From: Alentia gelatinosa | Lineage: Eukaryota; Annelida; Polychaeta; Phyllodocida; Polynoidae | NCBI GenBank assembly: GCA_950022655.1 | Contig: OX465583.1 | Span: forward strand, 38,343,360-38,407,359 | DNA: 64,000 nucleotides | Direction: 5' to 3' | Position numbers and translations under genes: made by a program | Notes under the pieces: generated by a model | Told to the model about the DNA's origin: nothing | Databases searched by the model: none | The model's input: only the letters and a program-made list of their open reading frames with translations | Shown: piece by piece, positions 23,800 through 36,437 of the stretch | How the letters are laid out: the number at the start of each line of letters is the position of its first letter | Position numbering within the stretch: the stretch's first letter is position 1

Positions 23800-26700
23800 C
23801 CATATGGAAACGACAGATATCTCGGAGGGTGAAATGTGTAGCCTATAGCTATTTTAGGCACATGACATAATCTTATTTGTCACGTAACAATTCATATTGA
23901 CTTCTGCACAGTTTAATACCTAGTGTATACAAACAACGATTGCCTGGCGCTACTATTCTTTGCAGAAAGCCTCAAATCCTTTCTGACCACATTCTTACCA
24001 TTCTGACACTCATTGTAGGCAAATGATGCCACCAGAGCTGGGTTACATAAGGTGTTTTTCATCAATCTTAATTGGCATTCAGTATATTTACATTGTTCTC
24101 CTTTCAAACATTTTGAATTGGTGATGTAACTTACAACCGACACCAAACAATCAAAAGAGGGACAAATAGGCAAAGTGTGTATGCGGGATATTACTGGTAG
24201 ATAGTTCATGGCGTAGTATATTATATTATGTCTTCGCATATGCACTCCCCAGTGGTAAATTCCACGTATATGAACCAATTTTCATAACGATCGACGTCCA
24301 ATATTGAATAATTGAGATGAGACTGGATTGCCAATAAAATACTTTTTATTTTACAAGAAACATAGATTTAAAAGCGCAAGAGACATCATGGTTGTGGTTG
24401 AGTAGTTAAGATATAACATGTTGAGTAAAAATGGATAAAAGTATAATTTAACAAGTGAAAGAGTGATAAAATTGATTAAAGCTTTGATACAGGGTAGATG
24501 GGTGGGTTCAAGAAACCAGGCCCCTGCGTGTCGGTCATGACGATGGATGTCCAATATTGAATAATTGTAAAACGATATGGTGGAATTTAGCATTACATAA
24601 AACATTCAGCCTCAAACCCTCAACAATGTTTTCGAATATTATAATTTAGAGTCAGATGAACACTTCATGTACATTTATCACATGATGATAGTCGATACAT
24701 GTGTGTAATATATGTATATAAAGTGAGGATGATAGTAAATAATTCTCCTTTACATAGATTCACATTGGTTCGATGCTATGATTTAACATCCCAGATATTG
24801 TACATAGTGGCAGAGTCAGAGCCAGAGGGTAATGAAGGCAGGACGGAATCGAATATGGCATGAGCAAGCAAATTCTTTTATAAAGCTTCGAGTGGAATTT
24901 GCTTCGCGCTATTGTTGATGGACAAAGCACTAACATCTTAGGGCAATAGTGAAGAGGTAGCCGCCGTTGTTAAGCAAAGCGCTATCAGAATCTTTTCTGA
25001 CGTCATTTTTGCTAAGTATCTTTCCCACAATTACCGACTGATAAAGGAATCATTCTTTATCCTACCCCTAATAAAAAACGCCATAGGCTTAACATGGGAT
25101 TTGTTTATGCCACTGGGTGTGACATTAAGTGTTGTTTATGCCACTACTTTCTAATACTGAAAAAATGTAGAAACGGGGTAGATATTTCATCTTGCATCGG
25201 GGATATACCGAATTTACCACACCCAATGCTGACAAATTTCTATATCTCGAAAGTTGTTTGGAATATTTCACCGAATGAAAACCGCCGAATGTTAGCGACT
25301 GTAGTAGACAACTCTGATTATGACAACTGATTCCTTGCTAGGTATAAACTATCATTGACCCTGAATTAAAGTATAGATCAATGATTCTTATGGATTTCAT
25401 ATAGAATGCGATCTGGGTTTTTTTAATCAAGGATTGAGACATTTCGTATAAAGCTCCTTCGCATTGGTCGATGAAAACTGTGTAGATTTTTTTAGTTCCC
25501 CTAAAATTCTGTCGGTGGTGGTTGCTGACTCCACGTCGGTGGTACATAATATCATCTTCGAGTGGATAGCATTTTTTTCAGTGCGTTTCACATGTATATA
25601 CTGATGGAAATACTTTGAGTCACGACAGATTCGGTAGGTGGTGGTGTTATTTCGTCACTTTCGCCAAATTGGTCGGTCACCATTCCAAAGGCCTGGCCAG
25701 TCTCATTCTCCGTCGGTGGTTCTTCACTACAGATCGTGCACAGTAATCGGCCGATAGAAACGGGCTTATATGGATTGGCAATATAGTGAGACGGTTCTTG
25801 CCATTTCTCAATAGAGCATGAGCATGTCGTTTAAGTTTTTTGAAATTATGAATGTTCTTCTTAGTAAGAAGTGAGTTTCCTGCTTTGGCAGACATAAAAC
25901 ATATGCCCCTCTTAGGCTTGGCTGTTTGATCTTAGGGCTAATAGATTGCGTGTTTTCATGTTCCTGGTGGGCATGTGATGCTGATCTAGAGGTGCCAGCT
26001 AATGACCTTGTGTAAGCTAAGCCCTTGAGATTGGCATCTATCTCACTTCAAATTGAAGTATTTTGGCATTTTACATGCATTTTTGTGGATGACTGTGAAT
26101 CTGTTTATTCTACGTCATAGTTTGAGGACTCATCTTGAAAGTATCTGATGTGAACGTACTTTATAGATGGTCCCTTAGTAGAAACGTGTTGTCACGATCA
26201 CGGAAATGCATATAAATAGATAAAATCATCACTTTCCTATTCAATGAGTGCCTATTTTTCTATATTGAACGTGCTACCATTAGGATGTTTATCACACTAT
26301 TTTTAAGATGGTATAATTTAAGGCAGCCTGATCTATTGATATGAATAAAACGATAGTCAACACATTTGGAAAAATGACAGAATAGCGGATGTCAAAATAA
26401 ATACCAAGGGTCTTAAGAAATGATTATGGATATTGGACCTTCATATCGATCCGTAGTAGTATATTATCTCTCCGAGATTTTGATGTTAAAAATGGACAAA
26501 CGACTCTTGGATAACTTAACACAGAAACGATTTCTGCTGATAATGATATATGTTCTGTTGATGTTAGGCAACTAAAATACTTATCTATTATGTCTGATAC
26601 GGGGAATATATTCATGTTGCAGTATGTTGATGAGAAATACTTATACTTCGGATTATTAGTGTTAATCCCCGTACTTGAGGATGTAGTTAAAAAAAGAGTC

Positions 26701-27650
26701 TGGAACAGAACAGCATATTCCAGACCTTGCTCTCTTTTGTTTCAGTAATCCTAGACCTGAACCTGTTTCAGGTCAAGTGAAGTGGCTTCGGCAGCAAAGG
26801 GGTATCCATGGGAGGTGAGAAAGATCTGAACAGCAGCTCTGGACAAACTTTGATGGGCCTAACAATGAACTTTCTAAAATGTAGTTGGGTTCATTAAGAG
26901 TGTCTCATTTTCCAAGTCCTGGTAGTTTTTCATTCAAATTTGATTAAGTTTATTCCCAGACATGCATAATGTAAAGTGGGGCATCGCTTATTACGTAAAG
27001 AACTAATAGGCCATACAATATAAGTTCTTGACCTATGCCACAGGTGGTGCCCATGGCTCTATATACATGCCTAAAATGGGCTTAATTGGTGGACCAAGTT
27101 TTAATCACGATCAGATCGGTCCAGAACGATCCGCTCATAAAAATGTCAGGAAATAATTACTGTCTAAAATCGGTAAACAAAGGACTTGAGAATACACATT
27201 AAACAGTGACAAAAACTCTTATCAGAAGGGGAATGATAGATAGATTCAAATTTCCACCATTGACTGTCTTCCTTAGCTTTTCTACATGTACAGTTCAAGT
27301 TCATATGGAATTCTTCGAAACTGGATTCCTGAACCGGAAACTGATATAGTTACATAATTCTACCTGTCCACTCTCATTATAACACTACAACTTGAAGTCC
27401 ATACTCACTATTGAGAATCATGACGATGAATCCTCTTCAGGTTGGTTGATAGTTTACGTTATCCAGTTTAGTTTGGTCTACAATCGGCAGCTTCACCTAT
27501 AACAAAACCAGGCCAAAGGGCCCAGCGGAGAAATAGCAAATGCATTTGACTCTAGAAAGTGCAGCCGACCGTCAACGAATACCAATATGGCAGCCTGTTG
27601 CAGCCATATTGTTATGAAGAAAATCCATATCTCCTTTGACAGGAGACATT
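23800..27650. other. Non-coding stretch, no supported gene
   Basis: No exon with convincing similarity is seen. Minor structures: a repeated TCCAATATTGAATAATTG word at about 24297 and 24550; several GTCGGTGGT words at 25510-25720; a half-copy of the TTTATCCTACCC terminus at about 25052; and hairpins at 26692-26738 (AGAGTCTGGAA arm) and 26755-26775. Confidence 0.5.
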
Positions 27651-27715
27651 TTAACAGTGGCGTAACCAGGATTTGGTTGGGTTTTTTTTTTGGTTTTATT
27701 TGTGTTTTTTTTTGT

Positions 27716-27731
27716 GGGGGGGGGGGGGGGG
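27716..27731. repeat. Poly-G tract preceded by T-runs
   Basis: A run of about 16 G after GTTTTTTTTTTGG-like sequence. Confidence 0.9.
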
Positions 27732-27769
27732 ATACCTCAGACTGGTTTTGATGATTGGCAGGAGCTCCA

Positions 27770-29800
27770 TGGAGCGAAGCCCTCAGCAGCTGTATCCAGG
27801 ATTTTGTTTGAGGGAAGGGGGTCACATACACACCCCTGGGTCTATATGTGAATATTGCCAGGGATCCAGTAGCAGAGCCCAAATATTTTGATTTTAGAGA
27901 TTATTCAAGCTGTTTCGAGGATCTTGATTGAGGGAGGTGGGTCGTTACACACCTGAAACTACATGCGAAAATTGCCAGGGGTTCAGTTGCAAAACCCCTC
28001 TGAGGGATCCAGGGGGTAGAACCTCTGTAAATACTTGGATTTTATACATTTTACAAGCTCAGGGTCTTGTTTCAAGGCACGAGAAGTACATGTCGGAGGC
28101 CACCTTATATGATCAGTGGGTTTCCAGTGGCAAAGCCCACCTACCCCTGGAGATCCCGGGGCAAAATTCTTTTCGGGCCCGCCGTGTAGCGGGCTGTAGT
28201 GATTTCCATAGGCTTTATACTGTAAAGATGTTCGCACCCGCCGTAACCTACGTTCGTCTCACTAACGAAGTTTATCGCGATATGCGCGAGAGGAGTGTCC
28301 GTGTCAAAAACAAACAAAATGGCGGTTTTCTTACCCCCATTGGCGAGTTCAGATACATACTACAACGTCCACGTAACGACTTGAAGTGCGTAATGACCAA
28401 ATATCGAGCTATCCCACGTGGGGCGTTCACGTAATGCCGTTTAAATAGCTGAAATATACGAAATATAAGAAAACAGTTCTTGGTCATTTGATGAAAAAAT
28501 ACGGCCCTCCCGCCTACGGCGTCGGGCCATATTTCTTCATCAAATGACCTCGAACGACCACCCGTACGGACTCAGTAACCACGTTTTCTCATATCACACA
28601 AGCTGTCTTTAGGATTTTGTCTCAACGAGCAGGATGGTTTCTAATCTGAGACTATTCGGGGAGATTGCATTGGGTCCATGAGCAAAGTGCCTCTTTAGGG
28701 ATTCAGGGTGTGAAGCCCCATTCTCGGGAGCGGAACATTTAGTTTCTTTCACGACCGCTTGGGGCAAAGGGTATTGCCAGTTTCGATCACCCTAGCTTTC
28801 TGTTATTATCGCTCGACCAGCATTACGGAAATCAATGTTTGAACTCTCTGTACTTGATAAATATGCGTAATTAAAGGTAGTTTGATGTGTTCCTAACAAG
28901 ATATATCAAACAAAATTGTAGGATAGAAGTATGAATGCTTAAATTTAAAGATTTATTTACTTTTGAGCAAGATTTTATTTTGACATTTGAAGCAGCCTGT
29001 CATACACCAAATAAAACAATTTTCGTATAACAAATTAATAAAGAGGAATGGACATATTGTCTTGTCCTGCTCTTTGCCTACATGTCAGTTTTTGTTTGGT
29101 GTCTGTATGGTGGATATCTACAGAGATATTACCAGAGATATACAGTGGATTTAACATTGGTTTCAATGGCGTGAAAAGTTGTTTAATAACCCTTCGTGCG
29201 TACGAGAGTGCACTGCACCGCTTTCGGGAAAATAAACTGCAGAGCGAGTAAATGGAGCAAAGCAGTGTATCTCAGTGACGTCGGCACCGCTCCCGAGAAT
29301 GGTGCACTCGTATGTCATAATCTATACAAGCCTTATCCAGGATTTACTTTCAAGGAGGGGGTAATTGTAATATAACGAGGGGTCAAATAGGAAAGCCCAT
29401 CCTCGGGCTGCAGGGTGCAAACCCTTCAGAAGCACTTGCATTTTACCATACCCAGGATTTTGTTTTCGGGAAGACGCTTTACGCACCTTGAAGTTAGACT
29501 ACATGGGTTCCAGTAGCAAAATCTATCTAGGGGTCTAGGTGGCAAAGCCACAGAAGCACTTGGCTTTTAGGAATCAAACAAGATGTCCCTTGGATTTTGT
29601 TTCAGGTACAAGTATGGTTACTGATCTGAGACAGACTGTGAATATTGCCATTGTTCCAGGGGAAAAGTGCCTCTTTCGTGGTCCAGGGGGCAAATCCCCC
29701 TGAAGAGCTCTATCTTACTATAGTGACATGGGCATATAGAGGGATTTGGGGGGTACACCTGGGACTACCTTGAATCCCTCAAGTAAGTTTCAAATTTTCT
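27770..29800 (+). repeat. Degenerate array of units of about 150-190 bp
   Basis: A recurring unit can be traced at about 27780-27900, 27900-28170, 28600-28760, 29325-29450, 29450-29580 and 29580-29720. Each shows in order: AAGC..TATCCAGGATTTTGTTT, a GGGAGG.GGGTC stretch, TATATGTGAATATTGCCAGGG, CAGT(A/T)GCAAA.CCC and GGGGGCAAA.CCC..AGA.G.ACTTGGATTTTA. Copies are very diverged and interrupted, notably by the insertion at about 28180-28600. It is likely an old satellite-like array or tandem fragments of one repeat. Frames through it are not genes. Confidence 0.65.
28481..28556. repeat. Foldback (hairpin) segment within an insertion in the array
   Basis: GGTCATTTGATGAA with its A/T tail at 28488-28501 pairs with TTCATCAAATGACC at 28536-28550. 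Between them is an inner GGCCCTCCCGCC / GGCGTCGGGCC stem. The right arm and flank recur at 11985-12035, so it belongs to a dispersed family. Confidence 0.75.
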
Positions 29801-31257
29801 ATTTGCTGATAATGAATAGGTTTGTGGACATCAAAATGCAAGATTGTGGTCAATTCTGTTACATATCAAGGTCACATCTTTTCTGATGCAGAAGTCCAGG
29901 CAGACCATGCCAAAGTCAGTGCAATCTGTAAATTCCTAACCCCACAGAATGTTATGTAATCCATTGGTTGGTTATGATTATGTATGACGGAAAATTTATT
30001 CCAAGCCTGTCACTGAAGGCAGCCCAATTGTGACTCCTATGAAATTCAGACATTGCATGGCACTGGGACAAACCCCATCTGCCTTTGGCATCGGGATGTA
30101 TCTGATTAATGATTTTACCAAGTATTTTGACGTACTAAGACAGTAATTAGAGAATACTGGCTTAGGCTTCGAGGCCAAGGACCAAGTACAAAACAACGTC
30201 TATCGAAGCTTAGACTGTATTCTTTTTATTATATACCCTCAAATCGTTAGAATTAGTTAAATATTTACCTAAACGCCATTGTCAAAGCCTCTGGGCACAG
30301 CATCGTGTACTCGTACCTTGGTTTTCACGACAACGTCGCTCTAGAGATGATAGCGAGGCTGGAGCCTGTGACATCATCAACTTGTCAATCTCCATACACA
30401 TTCTTTGTCTTACTTCATTAAGGGTAGGGACAAAGCATATGCTGGGCGAGTGAGTTGTATATAACTTGTTGCCGACTGTTCCTTTACGAGAAAGTTTAAG
30501 ATCTGTCTATAACCAGCATGAGATCCTCACAACCGACCGCTATCACTCTCCTTGATGACCTTGTGACGTCAACGGTTTGTTTTCATTTTGCGAGCTCACT
30601 GTGGATCGTGTCTGGCGCTATGGTGTGCCGATATCATTTATATTTCTAACCTTGTTTCTTGGTGTTATATATTTATTAATGTATGTATGTATGTACGACT
30701 TCGACAGGTTTTAATTGTGTATATTTACTGTTGATACCTTCAATATTTTTTCGCTGGTTCATATGTGTGATATACAGTTGGCAACAAGCTAACTGCTTCC
30801 TGTTTCGACCATAGGTATATAATAATACAACTCACTAAATAGAAGAATGAATGGTCATGTGGTACCTGTGTGGTGGTCGTCGCCTGTCTAGCAGGTTGGA
30901 TGACCCCAATCCGGAATGCTAGTTCCAGGCAGGATCCCACCCTACGTGATCTACGTAGGTTGGTTTGGTTTTCGGTGAGTTTACACGGACCTAGTCACAC
31001 ACAGCACAACACACGCGTTTAATAAACCGGTATGTTTATTAACAAACTACTTTTTGGAAAGATCTCCAAGATTTTTCCCACAAGTACAGTACCCCAGCAC
31101 AATGTGCCAGGTAATGCTGGAGAGGCGAATCTGAAAGACTCGCCTAACCACCAGGAAGGTTACGAGAACCCGCCTGCAAAGTGAGGGCCCAAGGGTCTGT
31201 TCCGTAGAAGAGACGCGCGAGGACAGCCTGTCGACCTACTGTGAATGCTGAGTATAT
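29800..31257. other. Non-coding stretch, no supported gene
   Basis: No exon or complete mobile element is recognised. A short TGTA/TATG-type run occurs near 30680-30695. Confidence 0.45.
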
Positions 31258-31756
31258 GGGTCATTCCACCAGAAAATGTACTTTTGGTTTTAGGAAAGTT
31301 TCAAGTTTTAGGAAAACATGATTCAACTGGGATATTAGTGTGGGGTCAGTTTTTGTGAGCCTGCAATAATTGTTTCTATTATTGCTGTCACATCCGACAT
31401 ATAAAAAAACACTCATACAAAAGTTAATGATAGAGAAATATATTTTATTTTTTGTAAGACATCAAGTTTGTACCCAGTATGTCAAGCATAGTCTGATATT
31501 ATAGACAAGTGGAAATAATGAACTACTTATGCAATCTTTTTCTGTGCTGCCTCAAAGATGCACATACAGAAGGTGTTCTCCAAGGGATTACAAAATGAAA
31601 TTTGTTTTTTCTGTCACTATCTAAATACAAAAGTTTCACGTTTTTAAATCACAGAATTACTTTTATAGGTTATATACATGATTTATGTCAAATTAGAAGA
31701 TGCTCCATGCATTATTTCTTGAGCTAATAGCTTCTGGGAAAAAGGTTTAAAAATCT

Positions 31757-32760
31757 CTTGGACGTGATATTTTTAATAACGGACGTGATAGAACAGTAAA
31801 TTCCACTTTCTTGATGAGAAATCCGAAATATGTCCCAAATTATTAAAAGTTCATGTTTCCTTTTGAAAATACATACATTATCTTCAATTCAACCACATAT
31901 AACAGTACCTTAGATGCCAATGACCTGGTTTGTTTTTTTTAAACTACAAAGAATGTCCAACTCTTTCTTTCTGATGACACACATAATACAGTAAAGTATG
32001 TTTTTTCTCACAGTTTGTACTATGAATACCTTTGCATACCTTTTCTCTATACTTTAGCCTTAATATTCCTTGAAATACCGCATTTCGTGTGGACATGATA
32101 AATCTCTTGGATGTGATTTTTTTCAATAACGGACGTGATAGAACAGTGAATTTCACTTCCACAAATACGAAATATGGACCAAAATCTGAAAAACTTTTGT
32201 TTGTTTTTGCCAATATATACATGATCTTTAATTCAACGACCTATAAGAGTACCTTAAATGCCAATTACCTGGGGTTTTTTTCTGGAAAAACTGCAAAGAA
32301 TATGAAACTCTTACTTCTGATGCCACTCACAATACAGAAGAGTACATTTTTCACTTACATTTTGTGCTAAAAAACCGTCTGCAAACCTTTTCTCTATGCT
32401 TTTAAATGCCAAAAACGCTAACTTTAAGCTTAATATTCATCCAAATGCCACATTTTGTGTGTACATCATAAATCTCTTGGACGCGATATTTTTAATAACG
32501 GACATGACAGACCAGTAGCTTCCACTTTCTTGATCACAAACATGAAATATGTACAAATTGCTTAGAAAATCTTCTTTGGTTTTGCAAATATATACATCAG
32601 CTTCAATTCAACCACATATATAAGAGTACCTTAAATGCCAATGACCTGTTTTTTTTTCTGTAAAAACTGCAAAGAATATCAAACTCTTGCATCTGATACC
32701 ACTCAGAATACACAAGAGTGCATTTTTCATTTACATTTTTTGCTTAGAACCGTCTGCAAA
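31757..32760 (+). repeat. Triplicated unit of about 340-370 bp in copy A
   Basis: Three direct copies start near 31757, 32098 and 32468. Each begins AAATCTCTTGGACGTGAT or a near variant, continues with AATAACGGACGTGA and ends in a CTTTTCTCTATGCTTTTAA-like segment. Short Phe/Asn-rich open frames within it are shadows. Confidence 0.85.
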
Positions 32761-33078
32761 CCTTTTTGTCTATCTTCTTAATTTAATCTTTTTCTCATCT
32801 CCTTGTTCATCCAGTCCATAGATGAGTCCTTTGGAGGTTTCCTCTCACCCAGAGTTAACGGATTACGCCCCATGCTTTCAACGTATGGGTCATATGTAGG
32901 GGGCCATCCATAAAGTATTATGCACTGAGGGGGGGGAGGGGTAGGGGGATAGGGTGGTGAAAGTTTTGTGCATAGGCTACTTCTGTGTTTTATTGTGAAA
33001 AAAATAAGGTGGGGGGGGGGGGTTGGTGGGGTCAAAAATTTGGGATAATTGTGCATACATACTTTATGGATGGCCCTG

Positions 33079-34366
33079 TCACTCACTGACACCCCAACAG
33101 TCAACAGGCAACCTGGGATGTCTGCACCCAGGGTCTATAGATGGCAGGGGCCTAGCTGTCATCTAGGAGGACAATGGTCGGATGAAGGTCACTCAATGAC
33201 ACCCCACCATCCTGGTCTGAGGCAACTGTGATACCAATTCCCAAACCAGGAAAAGATCCCAGTATTGCCTCCAGCTACAGACCAATAGCTATGACCAGTT
33301 GTATGGCTAAGACCATGGAAAGAGCGGTAAATAACCGACTAGTATGGTACCTAGAGTCCAATGATTTGTTGACTCCCTACCAGTCTGGCTTCCGCAAGGC
33401 ACACAGCACAACAGACCACCTAGTGCGTTTGGAAAACTGGGTCCGAGACGGATTTGCCGATAAAGAACATGTTGTTGGGGTCTTTTTTGATTTGGAAAAG
33501 GCCTACGACACCACATGGAAACATGGCATCCTCCAAGATATCCACCGAATGGGTCTGAGAGGAAGACTTGCAAAGTTCATAGAATGCTTTCTTGCCAACA
33601 GGACATTCAATGTCTGTCTTGGATCTGCAATGTCAGAGAGAGTAGATCAGGAAATGGGTGTACCTCAAGGCTGCATCCTTTTTGTCACACTTTTTGGCAT
33701 CAAGATCAATGACATAGCACAACAACTACATCAAGATGTTAACTGCTGTCTTCATGTGGATGATTTTGTCATCTGCTACAAGGGCAAACACATGCCGGTT
33801 GTTGAAAGAAGACTACAGCAAACACTCAATAGACTGCAAATCTGGAGTGACCAGAACGGATTCAAATTCTCAGAGACAAAGACGTGTGCAGTTCATTTCT
33901 GTCGCAGGTGAGGATGCAAGGAAAAACCAGCACTCTACCTCCAGAACAAGGAACTGACAGTCCAAAAGGAAGTTAAATTCCTTGGACTGGTGTTTGACAG
34001 AATACTGTCATTCAAACCACATGTTGAATACCTAAGACGAAAATGCCAAAAGGCTATGAACCTTCTGAAAGTGTTGAGTAACACTAACTGGGGATCTGAC
34101 ACAGAGATCCTCCTAAGACTGTACAATACATACATCCAGTCACGATTGGATTATGGATCGATAGTATATGCTTTAGCAGCAAGGTCTTACCTTGACTGGT
34201 TGAAACCAATTCAGAACCAGGCTCTTCAGCTTTGCCTTGGTGCCTTCAGAACCACACCTGTTGCAAGCTTACTTGTAGAGGCAGGGGTCTCTCTGCTCCA
34301 CTTGCAGCGTGAGAAATTGGCTCTACAGTATGCAATCAAAGTCAGATCGAATCCAAGAAATCCAGC
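33079..34366 (+). mobile_element. Jockey-like non-LTR retrotransposon fragment inside copy A
   Basis: This block interrupts the alignment of copies A and B. It replaces about 680 bp present in copy B, so it is either an insertion with deletion or a recombination product. It contains only a reverse transcriptase segment, with neither endonuclease nor 3' tail recognised. A GGTCACTCAATGACACCCC-like word occurs twice near its left edge (33077 and 33188). Confidence 0.7.
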
Positions 34367-34370
34367 TTAG
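33186..34370 (+). pseudogene. Jockey-like reverse transcriptase fragment with an in-frame stop
   Basis: Motifs in order: W-S-E-A-T-V-I-P-I-P-K-P-G-K-D (33210-33250); S-Y-R-P-I-A-M-T-S (about 33270); Y-Q-S-G-F-R-K (33380); F-F-D-L-E-K-A-Y-D-T (catalytic, about 33485-33512); G-V-P-Q-G-C-I-L (33657-33680); H-V-D-D (catalytic pair, about 33755); then K-F-L-G-L-V-F-D and the thumb region. A single in-frame TGA at 33909-33911 splits the frame. Frame closes with TAG at 34368-34370, at the junction with the host element. The style (D-L-E-K-A-Y-D-T-T-W) is that of the Jockey/BS group. Confidence 0.85.
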
Positions 34371-35713
34371 TCAATTCGGTCAAAATACTTCACCCATATC
34401 ACGTCCGTGTTGCCTATTACCACATGATAGGTGTACAACCTGAGTCCAGATACTACACAGTCTTTTAAACATACATTTTGTCATTGGGAACAGATCATAA
34501 TATATATATATATTCTGCACCTCTTTGCACATTTTCTCATAGATCAATCGAAAGAAGAATTTCCATGTCGGACGTGATATGGCTAAACAAATTTTTTTGA
34601 AAAATTCACTAAGACATTGAAAATACCCCCAACCCTTCCAGTAGCGGTCTTGTTGGGAACTCCTCAATCTGCTCTTTTGTTCAAACCACAAACTTTCGGT
34701 AAATACTTGTCAACTTTTCAAGAAAATGGAATCTACAGAATCACTCCAAGTTATCACTATTAACACAGAAAATCATGTCCGGGATGGAAAAATAATGCTA
34801 GCATCAAAGAAATCTGGACTATTCACACGAGCTGGATGTCTCCTCAAGCCACTGAACCGCTGGAGTGGAGGCGCATGTGCAGTTAAAAGGGATAACATCT
34901 GGTTCTTGTGATCAGGTTTCCCGCCTTCGATTGATCTCTAGGACGTGATAAATATCAGGGACATGATTCCTCCAAAATTACTTTCCCTGTTCTTGCATAG
35001 TGAAGGCACTTAGGAAGCATTTTATTACTCTTACACTACAGACCCTATGGCCACATTATTCAGTAAGTTTTGTACCAAGTTAGCACCAATATGCAGAAGT
35101 GGAGAGTGCTAAATGTAACTCATCACATCCGTGATATCAATTGTGTAAAATTGGGTTTTTTTTGTAAATCGGCTTGAAAAAAAATCCTGTTCCAGTTGGC
35201 CTAAAATCATATACATATGTCAAAAATTGATGTATGTCCAGAGTTTTAAGTCCATCTTTGGGAAGTATACCATTAAAATATATTGTCATCAGGCTATGCC
35301 AAATATAACCTATTGCATTTGCTGAAAAAGCACACTTTTTATTGAAATACACCTAAATATTTTGTGGAGCCTGAGAAATAAGGGAAAATACTATTAAACA
35401 AGAGCCAATATGGACAAGTTCAGGAAATAAAACAATTAGGGAATATATCTAAATAGTTTCCACCAAAGAAATAGTGCTAAACTTTAAAAATATCAAAAGG
35501 ACATGCACTTTTTTTACTAATTTCTGACTTTGAAAGGCTACAGATTTTTTAAAAATGGGTATATTCATGAGACATTCATGCACCAGTATTATCATGAAAC
35601 ATCACAAAATTTCATATGATTGTTTATATGGCATGAGTTGTCTTCACGGCATGATATTACGAAGCGGAGCTGAGTGATATCTGTAGCCGTAGACAATGAA
35701 TGGCATATAAACA

Positions 35714-35983
35714 ATACAGGTGTTGCCGTTCAGCGCCGCCTAACGGCCCACTGTCTAGTTACGCGGCCGCTCGGACAAACACCGCGAATCCAGGCACTTG
35801 CACATAGAGATATATACAGCATTCACAGCTAAAGTGTGAACGGTGGGTGTGATTACAGGAGTGTTGTTTTTGGACAGATTAATTTGTTGGAGCAAACTAG
35901 GGTATTGTATCAATGAGTCTGGGCTGTCTAAACTTTATAGTTGATAATGATCTTGGTTTTAACTTGGAAAAAGATAAGCATAT
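35714..35983 (+). repeat. Left arm of a large inverted repeat (about 260 bp)
   Basis: ATACAGGTGTTG is followed by GTTCAGCGCCGCCTAACGG and onward to AAAAAGATAAGCATAT. The same order occurs in reverse complement at 40370-40637. Identity is high, roughly four in five bases by eye, with small indels. The pair encloses copy B and looks like the TIRs of a larger DNA transposon. Confidence 0.8.
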
Positions 35984-36297
35984 TAAAGGTATGCCTGCCA
36001 ATGTATTAGTGTATATCCAGTTTTGGTGTCCCTGTGTTATCTAAGGTATATCAAAAGTATCATTGAGGTGATATATTCATGCATGTATGACACATCAAAT
36101 TGGAACTGGAATCCCATAGAATATGATTCAATCGCTTTTATTTCTATGGAAATGATGTGCATGGGTATTATAAATGTATTACGCTGATACACTGAGTGAT
36201 CCAATGCTAAAGTATACGTTGCCAGGGGTATGTTTGGCTTCAGACACGGCGTAACTAACCAGATAACGTGCGACACCGGCCAGTGGAAAAAGGCCTA

Positions 36298-36432
36298 TTA
36301 TATGAAATTGAGTGATGTTTAGATTTTATGCTATGTCACCAGTGTCATATAAATATTATATGCCATAACCGTGGCATACAGTTACACCATGTTAAGTCTA
36401 AGGAGATTTATATGCGGGGTAGGATAAATAAA
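36298..36432 (+). repeat. Copy of the GGGTAGGATAAA-ended small repeat
   Basis: It includes AAATTGAGTGATGTTTAGA at the left and GGAGATTTATATG..GGTAGGATAAA at the right. The 41735-41885 copy shows the same layout, and 48605-48753 shows a related one with both inverted ends. It sits between the left outer arm and copy B. Confidence 0.6.
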
Positions 36433-36437
36433 GATAT

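Larger units (their letters stand above)
31258..35550. mobile_element. Copy A of a TIR DNA element (right end missing, RT fragment inserted)
   Basis: It starts with GGGTCATTCCACCAG, the same terminus as copy B at 36438, preceded by ATAT. It then follows copy B almost throughout: the triplicated unit at 31757-32760, the G-rich AAAGTATTATGCACTGAGG segment at 32905-33075, and from about 34367 the TCACCCATATCACGTCCG segment on to about 35550. The terminal inverted repeat at the right is absent. In place of copy B's 38331-39012 it carries the Jockey-like RT fragment. No transposase is seen. Confidence 0.8.

Noticed and set aside
23658..23861. Ser-Leu repeat open frame
   Set aside because: Translation of the AG microsatellite.
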